From NCBI GenBank assembly GCA_023242925.1, contig CP096134.1:1569501-1633500 (forward strand): 64,000 nt of DNA, written 5' to 3'. Of this stretch, positions 7,848 to 17,888 are shown one piece after another. Made by a program: the position numbers and the translations under genes. The stretch is from Hyphomonadaceae bacterium JAD_PAG50586_4. GTDB taxonomy: Bacteria; Pseudomonadota; Alphaproteobacteria; Caulobacterales; Aquidulcibacteraceae. Numbering within the stretch: the stretch's first letter is position 1; every line of letters starts with the position of its first letter. The notes beneath the pieces are model-generated. The model was not told where the DNA came from. It saw nothing but the letters and a program-made list of their open reading frames with translations, and did not search any database.

Positions 7848-8303
7848 ATGCGCAAATTGTTCGCTGCTTGTGTGTGCGCCGTGGCGCTGGCTTTGCCAAA
7901 TGCGAGCGTGGCGCAGCAACAACAAGGCTGGACGTATGCGTACGCCGAAGGTGTCGCCACAGCCACGCAAACCGATGATCGTGGCCGCGTCACCGCAACG
8001 ATGACGTGCCGCCCGCCTACCGGCGACATCGTCATCACGGATTATACGTTGGCGCGCGTGGCGCGCCGCGCAACCACTGCAGGCGTGCGCATCGGCAATC
8101 TGACCGTGAACGTCCCGATGGAACTTTCCGGCCGGGGGCGCAACCGCGTCGTCACCATCAATCTCCCCCAACGCCCGCCGATCCTTGCTGCTGTGCAGCC
8201 GACGGATCGCGTGTCGGTCACGGTGAACAACGAAACGCATACGTATCTGGCCGGCAGCGCAGACCGAATGAAGGAAATCGCGTACGCTTGCTGGGGCAGC
8301 TGA
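7848..8303 (+). CDS. Secreted protein of unknown function
   Basis: This 151-residue protein starts MRKLFAACVCAVALALPNASVAQ, a signal peptide cleaved after SVA. The mature part is predicted mostly beta-strand, with regular VxVxV-type segments (RIGNLTVNVPMEL, RVSVTVNNETHTYLAG) and two cysteines (TCRPP and the C-terminal YACWGS) that could form a disulfide. I recognise no family. The start at ATG 7848 is preferred over in-frame upstream codons because it opens the signal peptide. Confidence 0.65.
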   Translation: MRKLFAACVCAVALALPNASVAQQQQGWTYAYAEGVATATQTDDRGRVTATMTCRPPTGDIVITDYTLARVARRATTAGVRIGNLTVNVPMELSGRGRNRVVTINLPQRPPILAAVQPTDRVSVTVNNETHTYLAGSADRMKEIAYACWGS

Positions 8304-8401
8304 GTAAAGCTGATCCAAAGTATTGCGCAAGGTTAGATCTGCGCACTATAATACCGCTTATGGGCTGAAGGACGCCGTCCGGGGGATGGTGCGCGTGCGC
8401 G

Positions 8402-8743
8402 ATGGTCTGGGAAGTTCTTCGAGAACAGCAGCCGGCGACAACGCCGCGTAGTGCTTCGGTTTGCTTGATCGTTCGCGCGGAAGCGAAGGCAGGCCAAGAG
8501 GAGCGCGTGGAAAAGCTTCTACGCGAGTTTGCGTACCAAGTGCGCAACGAAGAGCTTGGCTGTGACTCCTACACGGTCACGCGGATGATCGGATCGGACA
8601 GTTTCTTCGCGGCGCATGCACGCTTCATCGATTTTGAAGCGTTCCGCGCGCATGGCGAGACCGACCACATGCACTCGATCATGGCGCGGCTTGCGCCACA
8701 TCTGGCGGCGCCGTTCGGGATGGAAATCTATTCCGAAGTTTAA
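8402..8743 (+). CDS. Antibiotic biosynthesis monooxygenase (ABM)-domain protein
   Basis: This 113-residue protein has the ABM ferredoxin-like fold: a first strand SVCLIVRAEAKAGQEERVEKLL, then GCDSYTVTRMIGSDSFFAAHARFIDFEAFRAH and a terminal HLAAPFGMEIY, split here by description only. Such small dimeric enzymes are cofactor-free oxygenases or have unknown roles. Its stop overlaps the stop of the convergent DUF2339 gene by 4 bp. Substrate unknown. Confidence 0.75.
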   Translation: MVWEVLREQQPATTPRSASVCLIVRAEAKAGQEERVEKLLREFAYQVRNEELGCDSYTVTRMIGSDSFFAAHARFIDFEAFRAHGETDHMHSIMARLAPHLAAPFGMEIYSEV

Positions 8744-10719
8744 GCTCGCGCGACACGCGGCGCGAAGTTGACACCCACGGCCGCTGCGAACGCAGCGCCG
8801 CCGCCAAGCACCGCCGCCCAATCGGGCGCTTCTTCCAGTCGTGACAAGCCCAGCGCGATAAAGCCCGCCAGCATGAGCGCGCCAACCGCGAGCGCGCCGC
8901 GTGCGCGAAGTGGGGCGTTATGGTCGCGCCAGAAATACCAATGCGTCAACAGGAGTGCGGCGGGCGCGGCAAAGCCCAAGGCGTGAATGGAAAGCACAGG
9001 ATAGGCGCCATCGCCCCGGCCGATCCAATAAGTGCTGAGCCACATGCCGGCGGCCAGCACGCTGACGAACGCGCCCCATATGCCCAAAGCGATCGAAGCC
9101 GCCGCGCGCACATGCTTGGCGCCATGCTGTTGGCGAACGCCCAGGCCGAGCGCGACGCCGAGCCAAATGGCGATGTGGCCGCTCAACTCCACAAAACTGA
9201 TGGGCGTCAGCATCACCGTGCCGCGCGTGCAAAGAATCCGAAGCGCCAAGCTTGCGGCGATGACGATCGCGGCGATGGCGAAGGTTTCCAGCACGCCGGC
9301 AGCGAATAGACGGCGATTGCGTTCGGCGAAATGGGCGGCGGCTGCAGCGATCGGCGCAGGCGCGGCGACGCCCAGGCCAATGAGCAGCCAAACATTCCAA
9401 CCAGGCGTTTCGTGCAGAACCATGTCAGAGCTGGTGAGCGCGTGATAGGCGGCCGCCGCCACGGCAATACTGGCGCATGCACGCCATACAGCGGCAGGAA
9501 GGCGATGATCCAAGCCGATCGCGGCCAGTGCGAGTAACGCTGCGGCCGGTGCGGCGAGGGGCGTGGGCAACGCCAAACCGATCGCGCTCACGAATGCCAT
9601 TACGGCGCCGAGCGCCAGGATCCAAAGCGTTGCGTTCATGCAGGCCAAGCCGCGCTCGCGGCGTGTGGCCGCGGCGTAGATGATTGCGCCGAACATTGCG
9701 CCGACGACGGCGAACGCCGCCGCGGCCATGCGCACGTCAGCGAGGCCTTGTTGTGCGACATGGAGGGCGCCGATCATAGCGAGCGGCGCGAGCACGCCAG
9801 TCGCTCCAATCGCTGCGCCGCGCGCCCCAAGTTGCGGCACTCGGATGACAGCGACACCCAAGAAGAGCGCGCCGGCCCAAGTCGCGACCGGTGTGAACCA
9901 GATCGCGGCGGCGTCTTGGCCGCTGAGCACGAGAAGGCCGGCCAAAGCCGCGATGAAGGCGGCGATGTGCAGCGCGTCGAGCCGTAAGCTCATCGCGCCA
10001 ACAATCGCGGCCGTGGCGACGATGATCCCGTAAGCGACGCCGCCTGCGCCGACGACGCCGGTTTGGCTGGCCAACGCCAAGGCCGCGACTGCACTGATGA
10101 GCGTCACGAGAGCGCCGGGCGCCAGTTGGCGCAGATGAGCGTAAAGCAGCGCGCTCAGGCCGGTGGCTGCAATCGGGACGGCGAACGCGATCGGCGACGC
10201 GGCGGCCGCGCCAAGCTGAATGCCCAGTCCGCCCCAGACGGCTGCGCCGATGACGCCGGCCCAAGCGGCGCGCGCCCAATCGGGACGGAGCGCGATCAGC
10301 ATCATGCCTGCCGCGATCGAGACACCGAAAGAGATCACCGCGCCGATATGGACGCCAAAGAAGAGCGCGAACGCCGGGGCCATGGTGGCCGCCGTCAGCA
10401 GAATGTTGCGTACGCCTTCGTCCAGCCGGTCATTGGCGACGGGCCTGGGCGGCGTCCATGCGCGCCCAGCGCGGGCGATCGGGGTGTTGAGAGCGGTGAG
10501 GGTGGGCGCGCTGGCGACTTCGGTCATTGGCGTGACAACGCCCGACTGCGCGCGTCGTGCCCTGCGGGTCGATGAAGCCGCCGCGCGCACTTCGAGTGCG
10601 GCCACCGTGCGTGTCAGTAAAGCGACCTCATCGCGGAGCGCTTTATGCCGACGCCAAAAGAAGGCGGCGCCCAACGCCATCACGATGGCCTGCCCCAGGA
10701 GGAGGAGAGCCATTCCCAT
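8740..10719 (-). CDS. DUF2339 multi-spanning membrane protein
   Basis: This 659-residue protein opens with one membrane helix (MGMALLLLGQAIVMALGAAF), then a short coiled-coil (LRDEVALLTRTVAALEVR) and a Thr/Ala-rich linker. After NILLTAATMAPAFALFFG come some eighteen closely packed hydrophobic segments extending almost to the C-terminus. This layout is that of DUF2339 inner-membrane proteins, whose function is unknown. Many family members are longer (about 900 residues). Two ATG codons (10719 and 10713) are possible starts. The gene converges on the ABM protein with overlapping stops. Confidence 0.75.
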   Translation of the reverse strand: MGMALLLLGQAIVMALGAAFFWRRHKALRDEVALLTRTVAALEVRAAASSTRRARRAQSGVVTPMTEVASAPTLTALNTPIARAGRAWTPPRPVANDRLDEGVRNILLTAATMAPAFALFFGVHIGAVISFGVSIAAGMMLIALRPDWARAAWAGVIGAAVWGGLGIQLGAAAASPIAFAVPIAATGLSALLYAHLRQLAPGALVTLISAVAALALASQTGVVGAGGVAYGIIVATAAIVGAMSLRLDALHIAAFIAALAGLLVLSGQDAAAIWFTPVATWAGALFLGVAVIRVPQLGARGAAIGATGVLAPLAMIGALHVAQQGLADVRMAAAAFAVVGAMFGAIIYAAATRRERGLACMNATLWILALGAVMAFVSAIGLALPTPLAAPAAALLALAAIGLDHRLPAAVWRACASIAVAAAAYHALTSSDMVLHETPGWNVWLLIGLGVAAPAPIAAAAAHFAERNRRLFAAGVLETFAIAAIVIAASLALRILCTRGTVMLTPISFVELSGHIAIWLGVALGLGVRQQHGAKHVRAAASIALGIWGAFVSVLAAGMWLSTYWIGRGDGAYPVLSIHALGFAAPAALLLTHWYFWRDHNAPLRARGALAVGALMLAGFIALGLSRLEEAPDWAAVLGGGAAFAAAVGVNFAPRVARA

Positions 10720-10833
10720 CAGTCCGGCGTGTTAACCTATTGGAGGCCTGTGGACACCCCAAAAGGGGAGGTGAGCTCTGCACCGCGTCCTTCGTTACCG
10801 GCAGGCCACAGCGGAACCACGCTCCAGTGAGGG

Positions 10834-11733
10834 CTATGGCGCTAATTTTCTGAGGAATTTCTGCGTTTGGCCGTGACCGCCCACATAGGCCTCGGCGCCG
10901 GTCGGATCCGCAATCTTCGCCCACTGATCGCGAACAGTTTCGGCGGTGGCGCCGGCTCCGAGGTTCGCACCGTCAGTCTCGTAGATGTTCGAAATCGAGA
11001 ACACCCCGGCGCCGGCCGTCACAATCGCGCCATTCGGACCGTCCTTGGAGGCCAGATAGACAACGCCCGGCGTCACATATTCGGGCGCGAGCTTTTCCAG
11101 CATTTCCTTCGGCATCAAATTCTCGGTCATGCGCGTGGCGGCGACCGGCGAGATGGCGTTGATGCGGATGTCGTTCTTGGCGCCTTCCAGACGAAGCGTG
11201 TTCATCAGGCCGACCAAGGCCAGTTTCGCCGCGCCATAATTGCTTTGGCCAAAATTGCCGTAGAGGCCGCTGGACGAGGTCGTGACCACGACGCGCCCGT
11301 AATTCTGGTTGCGCATGATCTCCCAGACGGCCTTTAGCGGCTTCACGGTGCCGAGCAGGTGGACGTCCATGACGGCGGTAAAGTCGGCGAGCTCCATCTT
11401 GGAGAAGCTCTTGTCGCGCAGGATGCCGGCGTTGCAGATCAACACGTCGATGCGGCCCCAGGCCGCCATCGTGCGCTCGACCATCGCCGCCACGCCTGCG
11501 TCATTGGTGACGGACGCGCCGTCGGCCACCGCTTCGCCGCCTGCGGCTTTGATCTCGGCGACCACGGCGTCGGCGGCGGATGACGAACCGCCCGATCCGT
11601 CCACAGCGCCGCCCAGATCGTTGACGACCACCTTGGCCCCGCGTCGGGCGAATTCGAGCGCGTGGCTGCGACCCAGGCCGCCGCCCGCGCCGGTCACGAT
11701 AACAACTTGGCCGTCAAAGCGAATATCGGACAT
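10834..11733 (-). CDS. SDR-family (3R)-hydroxyacyl-CoA dehydrogenase
   Basis: This 299-residue short-chain dehydrogenase has the NAD(P) motif TGAGGGLG near residue 15, the stabilising NAG in LICNAGILRDKSF, and the catalytic Ser...Tyr-xxx-Lys in SSSGLYGNFGQSNYGAAK. The pattern VVNDLGG after the Rossmann strand and the long C-terminal extension (YVTPGVVYLAS...SISNIYETDGANLG) match the dehydrogenase domain of peroxisomal multifunctional enzyme type 2 and its bacterial homologues, which oxidise (3R)-hydroxyacyl-CoAs. It is divergent from the nucleoside transporter. A role in fatty-acyl or sterol side-chain oxidation fits the nearby dehydrogenases but is inferred. Confidence 0.85.
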   Translation of the reverse strand: MSDIRFDGQVVIVTGAGGGLGRSHALEFARRGAKVVVNDLGGAVDGSGGSSSAADAVVAEIKAAGGEAVADGASVTNDAGVAAMVERTMAAWGRIDVLICNAGILRDKSFSKMELADFTAVMDVHLLGTVKPLKAVWEIMRNQNYGRVVVTTSSSGLYGNFGQSNYGAAKLALVGLMNTLRLEGAKNDIRINAISPVAATRMTENLMPKEMLEKLAPEYVTPGVVYLASKDGPNGAIVTAGAGVFSISNIYETDGANLGAGATAETVRDQWAKIADPTGAEAYVGGHGQTQKFLRKLAP

Positions 11734-11847
11734 GAGACCCCTCGAAATGCGGGTCTGTGATGAAGATTGCGGCTGGAACGGTCAAGCGCGGCGCCCCGCG
11801 ATTGCGGGCGCCGGCTTGTCGCACTAGCGTCACGCAATCGCCGGGGG

Positions 11848-13133
11848 ATGGCTTTGATTTATTCGCTGGAAAACGCGCGCAGCCTGATTGCGGTTGTGCT
11901 GATCATTCTGATCGCTTGGCTTTTGTCCGAGAACAAGAAGCGCTTCCCGTTCTTTTTGACCCTTGGCGCGATCGCCGTGCAGGCGGGTCTCGTGTTGTTG
12001 TTGTTTGCGATTCCGAATTCGCAAGCGGTGTTGAGCGGGGTGACTGCGGCGGTGGATGGCTTGGCCGACGCCAGCGATCGCGGCGCGCAATTTGTGTTCG
12101 GCTATTTGGGTGGCGGTCAATCGCCGTTCGCGACAATCCCGGAGGGCGGGCAATTGCCCTTCATCTTCGGCTTTCGCGTGTTGCCGCTGATCCTGGTGAT
12201 CTCAGGGCTTTCGGCGCTGCTTTGGCATTGGCGCATTCTGAAATGGATCACGCGTCTGTTTGGCCTGCTGTTTGAGAAGACGATGGGGCTTGGCGGCGCT
12301 TCGGCGCTTGCGGTGGCGGCTAATATTTTCATGGGCATGGTGGAAAGTCCGATCGTCATCCGCGCCTATCTCGACCGCCTCTCGCGCTCGGAGATTTTCC
12401 TGATGATGGTGGTGGGCCTGGCGACAGTCGCGGGCTCGACCATGGTGGCCTATGCGGTCATCTTGGGGCCGGTGTTGCCCAATGCTGCTGGGCACGTTCT
12501 GGTGGCGTCCATCATATCCGCGCCGGCGGGCATCTTGCTCGCGCGCATCATGATCCCCGAGGAACGCAAGGCGACCGAACTCGATTACGAGGTCACGCTG
12601 AAATATGAAAACTCAATGGACGCGATCACGCGCGGCGTTCAGGACGGCGTGATGGTGGCCGTGAACGTGGCGGCGTTCATCATCGTGTTCGTAGCCTTCG
12701 TTGGCATCGCGAACAATCTGCTGGGGCTTGCGCCGCCGCTCAACGGCGAGCCGGTCACGCTGCAATCGCTGTTTGGTTATGTGTTCGCGCCGGTGGCGTA
12801 CATTATAGGCATTCCGTGGGAAGAAGCGCACGCGGGCGGCAACATCCTGGGCGTAAAGCTCTTCCTCACCGAATTCATCGCCTATATTGACCTTGGGAAC
12901 ATTCCCGCCGACGCGATGAGTGAACGTACGCGCATGATCCTCACCTACGCGATTTGCGGTTTCGCCAACGTCGCCTCGGTCGGCATCATGACGGGGGCAT
13001 GACGGTGCTGATGCCTGAGCGCCGCTCGGAGATACTAAACCTCGCCTGGAAAGCCTTGATCCCTGGTTTCATGGCGACCTTGATGACGGCGGCGATTGTA
13101 GCGGCGCTGCCGGCGCAATTGTTCGGAGGCTAG
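11848..13133 (+). CDS. Concentrative nucleoside transporter (NupC/CNT family), frameshifted near 12995
   Basis: The protein is an inner-membrane Na+ or H+ coupled nucleoside importer: repeated hydrophobic helices, the gate-domain segment GGASALAVAANIFMGMVESP, and FLTEFIAYIDLGNIP. The frame from ATG 11848 stops at 13002 after GFANVASVGIMTGA, but shifting by one base at the G5 run 12993-12997 restores the conserved end (GGMTVLMPERRSEILNLAWK...) to a stop at 13133, giving 428 residues. One missing G explains this. The start ATG follows CCGGGGG. The GST gene begins 3 bp later, so the two are likely an operon. Confidence 0.85.
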
Positions 13134-13135
13134 CG

Positions 13136-13756
13136 ATGAAGCTCTATATCGCGCCTTACGCGCCCAATCCGCGCCGAGTGATGATGTTTCTGGCGGAGAA
13201 AGGCGTGAGCGATATCGAGATCGTCACGCTCAATCTGCAAGAGGGCGAACACCGGACAGAGGACTTCAAGAAGAAGAGCCCGCTCTCGCAAATCCCGACG
13301 CTTGAATTGAATGACGGTCGAACGCTGACCGAAAGCCGCGCCATCTGCTCGTACATAGAGGCGCTGCATCCGGAGCCCAATCTGATGGGTCGCGATGCGT
13401 TTGAGCGTTCGTTCGTCGAGATGTGGGACCGGCGCATGGAGCTTTTGTTCTCCATGCCGCTGATGATGTGGGTGCGGCACGGCAATCCGGTGTTGGCCGC
13501 GGTCGAGCGCAACCAGAATGCCGAGGTCGCGAGCTACAATCAGGGCCAGGCCATGCGTATGGCCAAATGGCTCGATAGCGAGTTGGCGACGCGGCCCTGG
13601 ATCGCGGGCGATCAATTCACGATCGCCGACATCACGGCCTGTTGCGGCGTCGATTTCGCCAAAATGAATCGCTGGCGGCCGGGCGACGATCTGCCAAATT
13701 TGAAGCGCTGGCGCGAGGCGATCGGTTCGCGCGTTTCAGGGAAAGTCGCCGCCTAG
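13136..13756 (+). CDS. Glutathione S-transferase family protein
   Basis: This 206-residue protein has a thioredoxin-like N-terminal domain (MKLYIAPYAPNPRRVMMFLAEKG, with cis-proline motif SQIPTLELNDGRTLTESRAI) binding glutathione, and an all-helical C-terminal domain with FTIADITACCGVDFAKMNRW, the conserved N-capping box of GSTs. It should conjugate or reduce electrophiles in the cytoplasm; the substrate cannot be predicted. It starts 3 bp after the end of the nucleoside transporter and its stop overlaps that of the convergent CHAD gene by 4 bp. Confidence 0.9.
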   Translation: MKLYIAPYAPNPRRVMMFLAEKGVSDIEIVTLNLQEGEHRTEDFKKKSPLSQIPTLELNDGRTLTESRAICSYIEALHPEPNLMGRDAFERSFVEMWDRRMELLFSMPLMMWVRHGNPVLAAVERNQNAEVASYNQGQAMRMAKWLDSELATRPWIAGDQFTIADITACCGVDFAKMNRWRPGDDLPNLKRWREAIGSRVSGKVAA

Positions 13757-14564
13757 GCGTGGTTGGCGTGCAGCTGCTTGCCCAGATCGTCCGCGCGTTG
13801 GCCCAATTTGGCGCGTCGGCGCATGAGCGCTTTCACGGCCCGCTCGGCAGCGCGATCGTCGCCCGCGAGGGATGGATGTGATGCAACGCGTTCCAGCAGC
13901 AAGAGCGCGTCGCGCTCGTCTCCGAGCACTGCGCCAAGCTTATCCGAGAGCTTGCGGCGACGCTTCGTGGGCCAGGCATGGCCAAGCAGGCTCGCCGCGT
14001 AAAAACGATCTTTCTCGCGCTTGCGCCATTCATGGCGGCGCGCAGGATCGTCCGATCCGCAGCCGCGGCGGCGCGCAAGCCGCGCGCGGCGCATGATGCG
14101 TTTGGCGCCGCGGCGAATTTGCCCAGCGGATGCTTCCGGCCAAACAAGGGCGAGCGCCAGCAAGTCCTTAAGCCCCGCGCTTACAGCTTTCTCGTCCATC
14201 GCCGCGAGCGCCTGCCGCTCAGCTTCGATCCGTTCGGCTATGGCGACGAGCGCTGCCGAAGGCTTTTGCTTTGGCGCGCGGCCAGGGCGCGCGCTGATTC
14301 CGAAAGGGCCTCAAGGTCGCGTGCGACGGCCAATTGGCGCATCACGGTGCGTGCGGAATCGTTGAAAACTGATGATAATCCGGGTGCGCAGGTGCGTCCG
14401 ATCCGCGCCAACGCCCGCGCGCGTTTGACGCGAACGCGGCAGCGATGCACGCCCTTGGCGTCGCCGGCGGCGGTCTCAAACTCAACGAGTGCTGCGCGCA
14501 ATTCTTCGCTGAGCGCCGCACGAAGATCGAACGCCTGTTCAGGCGAGCGCATGTGAACCCCCAT
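13753..14564 (-). CDS. CHAD domain protein, frameshifted near 14260
   Basis: Two adjacent minus-strand frames together encode a CHAD (conserved histidine alpha-helical) protein of about 270 residues. The first (MGVHMRSPEQAFDLRAALSE...VHRCRVRVKRARALARIG) carries the helical repeat with histidine and basic residues. The second (ALVAIAERIEAERQALAAMDEK...) continues to the C-terminus. They join if one base is restored around 14260. CHAD proteins bind polyphosphate. No CYTH triphosphatase domain is seen here. Starts at 14564 or 14552 are both possible. Confidence 0.75.
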
Positions 14565-14571
14565 TCCCCGC

Positions 14572-15035
14572 TCATGTTCGCGGGCGAGGATTGATCTTCT
14601 TGAGCGTGCCGGAAAATGCAAGCAGCGGACGTGAAGCTTGTGTAATCAAACCGCGGACGAATACGAGCGATCGTGTGTCGCGCAAGACTTCGCCGCGCGC
14701 TTCGACCAATCCATTGAGATCGCCCGCGCTGATAAACTCGCTGTTGCAGGTGACTGTGACAGCATGCACGCCGCGCAATTCGTGATGTGCGATAGCGAAC
14801 AGAGAGAAATCCGCGAACCCCATCAGCGCGCCGCCATGCAGAGCGCCGCCGCCATTGAGATGGTGGCGCTTGGGCTCAAAGCCGGTGCAGATCGAGCGGT
14901 CGTCCTCGATCTTGAAGCAGAGTGGGCCGATGTGGGTCTCGAACGGATCGGCGCCGGCCCCCAAGTTGTCCAGCCGGCGAACGGGCCGTGCGTCAAGACA
15001 ATGGGTTTGCCGTAAGGTTCGGCGACGTCGTTCAT
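14572..15035 (-). CDS. PaaI-type hotdog thioesterase, frameshifted near 14960
   Basis: The N-terminus MNDVAEPYGKPIVLTHGPFA lies in one frame from ATG 15035, and the rest, from AGADPFETHIGPLCFK, in the next; one missing base in the C5 run 14958-14962 explains the switch. The body has the hotdog thioesterase motif NGGGALHGGALMGFADF followed by VTVTCNSEFISAGDLNG, giving about 154 residues. Members hydrolyse acyl- or phenylacetyl-CoA type thioesters. The gene sits 8 bp upstream of the CHAD gene. Confidence 0.82.
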
Positions 15036-15097
15036 AGTTTGCTCCTGCTGCGTTCCGCGTGCTGGCATGCTAGAGCCGGGTGGGCAAGGGCTGGGAC

Positions 15098-15711
15098 ATG
15101 CGGTTGATTTTCGCGCTACTTTCGACGTTGCTGCTGGCGCAATGCGCCACGCCGGGGCGGGATAGAGGCTTTGAGGTGGGGGCGCCGAGGATGCGTACGT
15201 CATCATCGGGATTGCCAAAGCGCCCAATATCGACACCCCGCATTACGACATGCTTTGGCGCTTGGTCGATGAGTCGGGCGCCTTCGCCGAGTACGACGAC
15301 ACGCGCAGTCTCGACGTCGAGACCAACAGCAATTCGATCCGCGTGCGCGGCATTCCCGGTGAGTTTGTCACGGCGCGTATTCGCCCCGGCGTTTATGCGC
15401 TCGACGGCGTCTATTCGATCATCCGCGACCAACGGGTCAATTATTACGCCGATGGGCTCGTGCTCGGTCCTGAGCGGCCGAGTTTCGAAGTGCGCGCGGG
15501 CGAGGCGATCTATCTCGGTATTTGGCAGGTTGATCTGGAGGATACCCGCGCCGTGACGCGGCCTTGGCGCGTCGATGGCGCGGATCTTCGCGCCGCGATG
15601 GAGCACGTCGATGATTTACACGGCGAAGTGCGCATCCGCCAAACCGTGCCGCGTTCAGTCCCGTGCACGCCCCAGCGCATGAACACGATGAGCCAGCGCC
15701 GCGTCTGCTGA
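15098..15711 (+). CDS. Lipoprotein of unknown function, frameshifted near 15180
   Basis: ATG 15098 opens a lipoprotein signal, MRLIFALLSTLLLAQCATPG, with lipobox LAQC. The frame is lost after VGAP, but adding one G to the G5 run 15178-15182 joins it to EDAYVIIGIAKAPNIDT and the long frame ending at 15711 (about 204 residues). The mature part is beta-rich (DTRSLDVETNSNSIRVRGIP, VNYYADGLVLG). I recognise no named family. It should be anchored in the outer or inner membrane facing the periplasm. Confidence 0.65.
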
Positions 15712-15763
15712 GCATTTGAAAATGACCTAACGGCGCCATAGTCGCCATCACGCTGACCAAGTA

Positions 15764-16918
15764 ATGGATCGCAGCATGGACACCAGCACCCTCAATGAAT
15801 TGCTCGACGCGGTGCGTCGCTTCGTCAATGAACGGCTCATTCCGCTTGAGGCCAAGGTCTCGGAGGACGACGCGATCCCCGATGATGCGCTCGCGGAGAT
15901 GCGCGCGCTTGGCATGTTTGGGCTTTCAATCCCGGAAGAGTTCGGCGGGCTCGGCCTCTCGATGGAGGAAGAGTGCCGCACGATGTTCGAATTCTGCCGC
16001 TGCTCGCCGGCGTTTCGCTCGGCCTTCGGCACCAATGTGGGCATCGGCAGCCAAGGGCTCGTCATGTTCGGCACGCCCGAGCAGAAGGCGAAGTACCTTC
16101 CGGGCATCGCCGCGGGCGACATCGTCACCTCGTTTGCGCTGACGGAGCCCGAAGCCGGTTCGGATTCCGGTTCGGTGCGGACGAAGGCTGAGTTTCGCGG
16201 CGATCATTACCTGCTGAACGGCTCCAAGCGCTACATCACCAACGCGGCGCGGGCCTCGCTCTTCACCGTGATGGCGCGCACGAACCAGGAGGTGAAGGGC
16301 GGCGGCGGCGTCAGCGCCTTCCTGGCGCCGCGTGATCTGCCGGGGCTTTCGGTCAGCAAGCCTGAAAAGAAAATGGGCCAGCAGGGCGCGCACATTCACG
16401 ATGTGAATTTCGATAATGTGAAAGTGCCGGTCGAGAACCGTCTGGGCGAAGAGGGCCAAGGCTTCCGCATCGCCATGCAGGTTCTTGACCGCGGTCGCTT
16501 GCATATTTCGTCGGTGTGCGTCGGTGTGGCCGAGCGTTTGATCGAAGAGAGCGTGCGCTATGCCGCGGAGCGCAAACAATTTGGCCAGGCCATCGCCAGC
16601 TTCCAGATGATCCAGGCGATGTTGGCCGATTGCCGCGCGGAAGCGAATGCGGGTCGCGCCATGGTGCTGGAAGCGGCGCGCAAGCGTGACCGTGGCGAAG
16701 ACGTGGTGATGGACGCCGCCGCCGCGAAGCTGTTCTGCTCGGAAATGGTAGGCCGTGTGGCCGATCGCGCGGTGCAGATCTTTGGCGGTTCGGGGTACGT
16801 CGCGGACTTTGGCGTTGAGCGCTTCTATCGCGACGTACGCATTTTCCGCCTCTACGAAGGCACCAGTGAAATCCAGCGTGTGATCATCGCGCGCGAAATG
16901 ATGAAGCAGGGCAAGTAA
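15764..16918 (+). CDS. Acyl-CoA dehydrogenase
   Basis: This 384-residue enzyme has complete acyl-CoA dehydrogenase signatures: FALTEPEAGSDSGSVRTKAE in the beta domain, RKQFGQAIASFQMIQAMLAD in the C-terminal domain, and the terminal catalytic glutamate region RLYEGTSEIQRVIIAREMM. Unlike the pair at 1085 and 4182 it looks like an ordinary homotetrameric short/medium-chain enzyme feeding electrons to ETF. Start codons at 15764 and 15776 are both possible. The CbrC-like gene follows after 5 bp. Confidence 0.92.
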   Translation: MDRSMDTSTLNELLDAVRRFVNERLIPLEAKVSEDDAIPDDALAEMRALGMFGLSIPEEFGGLGLSMEEECRTMFEFCRCSPAFRSAFGTNVGIGSQGLVMFGTPEQKAKYLPGIAAGDIVTSFALTEPEAGSDSGSVRTKAEFRGDHYLLNGSKRYITNAARASLFTVMARTNQEVKGGGGVSAFLAPRDLPGLSVSKPEKKMGQQGAHIHDVNFDNVKVPVENRLGEEGQGFRIAMQVLDRGRLHISSVCVGVAERLIEESVRYAAERKQFGQAIASFQMIQAMLADCRAEANAGRAMVLEAARKRDRGEDVVMDAAAAKLFCSEMVGRVADRAVQIFGGSGYVADFGVERFYRDVRIFRLYEGTSEIQRVIIAREMMKQGK

Positions 16919-16923
16919 GCGGC

Positions 16924-17427
16924 ATGCCTGACAAGCCGAGCTTTCGCTTTCACCCTGACGCCTATGAGCACGATTGCTTCGAGGAATCGGATGAGCCGTG
17001 CGCGGCGTGCGGGCGTCCATGTGTGTGGAAATACACCCACCACCTCTATGCACTGCCGCCTGAGCCTGCCGCGATTTGCGCGCGCTGCGTCGCCGATGGC
17101 AATGCGGCCAGGGCCGTGCCCGGGGGCGATTATAGTCTGCACGATTGCGGCTTTGACGAGGAGCCTTCCGACGCGCTGGTGGCCGAAGTGGAGCAGCGAA
17201 CGCCGGGATTTGCGACGTTCAACCCATTCGTCTGGCCGGTGCGGGATGGCATGCCGTTGGCGTTTCTCGGTTTCGGCGAGGACGACAATCTTGCTGCGTT
17301 GCCGCAAGTGAAGTCCGCCATCGCCGCACTGGGCGTGGAAATGGGCGGCGAGGTCGCGCCGACTTACGCCATGATCTTCAAGACATTGGACGGCGATAAG
17401 TACGTTGCGACGCTCGATCTGGATTGA
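16924..17427 (+). CDS. CbrC family protein (UPF0167)
   Basis: This 167-residue protein matches the CbrC/UPF0167 family: FRFHPDAYEHDCFEESDEPC, then the CxxC pair in CAACGRPC and CARC, a DGNAARAVPGGDY block, and NPFVWPVRDGMPLAFLGFG. The cysteine pairs suggest a zinc-binding site. In E. coli CbrC is linked to colicin tolerance, but the biochemical role is unknown. It lies 5 bp downstream of the acyl-CoA dehydrogenase. Confidence 0.85.
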   Translation: MPDKPSFRFHPDAYEHDCFEESDEPCAACGRPCVWKYTHHLYALPPEPAAICARCVADGNAARAVPGGDYSLHDCGFDEEPSDALVAEVEQRTPGFATFNPFVWPVRDGMPLAFLGFGEDDNLAALPQVKSAIAALGVEMGGEVAPTYAMIFKTLDGDKYVATLDLD

Positions 17428-17444
17428 GCGCGAGGTGAAGGCCC

Positions 17445-17888
17445 ATGTCGCCTAAGGACGAAACCAAATCGCAGAAAACGCTCGTAGAGCACGCTAGGGG
17501 CATCGCCGCGTTGCCGGGTGAGAAGCTTGCCGAGTTGAAGGCGTTCGGCGCCGAAAAGCTCGAACAGACGATGGCGGCGTTTCTCAACGCGCTGCCGGCG
17601 CTGCGCCAAGCGGGCTACGAATTGCGCGAATTCGAGATCGAGCTCGGTATCACGCCCAAGATCATCGCCCATTTCATGCCGTTAGCTGCAAGCGACGATG
17701 AGATCGCTGCCGCGCGCGAGGCGCTGAGGGACAACAAGATCGGCGCGTCCATGCTGAGCGTGCTGCGTCGCGCCGGCGATGTGCACCGCCAGGTCAAAGT
17801 GCCTGGCTTCCAGTGCGCGCACATGGAAATTGACGTCGGCGTCATTCCTGCTGTGCGCCTGCGCTATCGCGCGGACGACGCGATCTAG
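17445..17888 (+). CDS. Conserved hypothetical protein
   Basis: This 147-residue soluble protein begins MSPKDETKSQKTLVEHARGI and has a long amphipathic helical N-terminal half, then ELREFEIELGITPKIIAHFM and a C-terminal strand region VPGFQCAHMEIDVGVIPAVR. No known catalytic motif is visible. It is 17 bp downstream of the CbrC-like gene with a GAGGTGAAGG ribosome-binding site, so the dehydrogenase, CbrC and this gene may be one transcript. Confidence 0.6.
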   Translation: MSPKDETKSQKTLVEHARGIAALPGEKLAELKAFGAEKLEQTMAAFLNALPALRQAGYELREFEIELGITPKIIAHFMPLAASDDEIAAAREALRDNKIGASMLSVLRRAGDVHRQVKVPGFQCAHMEIDVGVIPAVRLRYRADDAI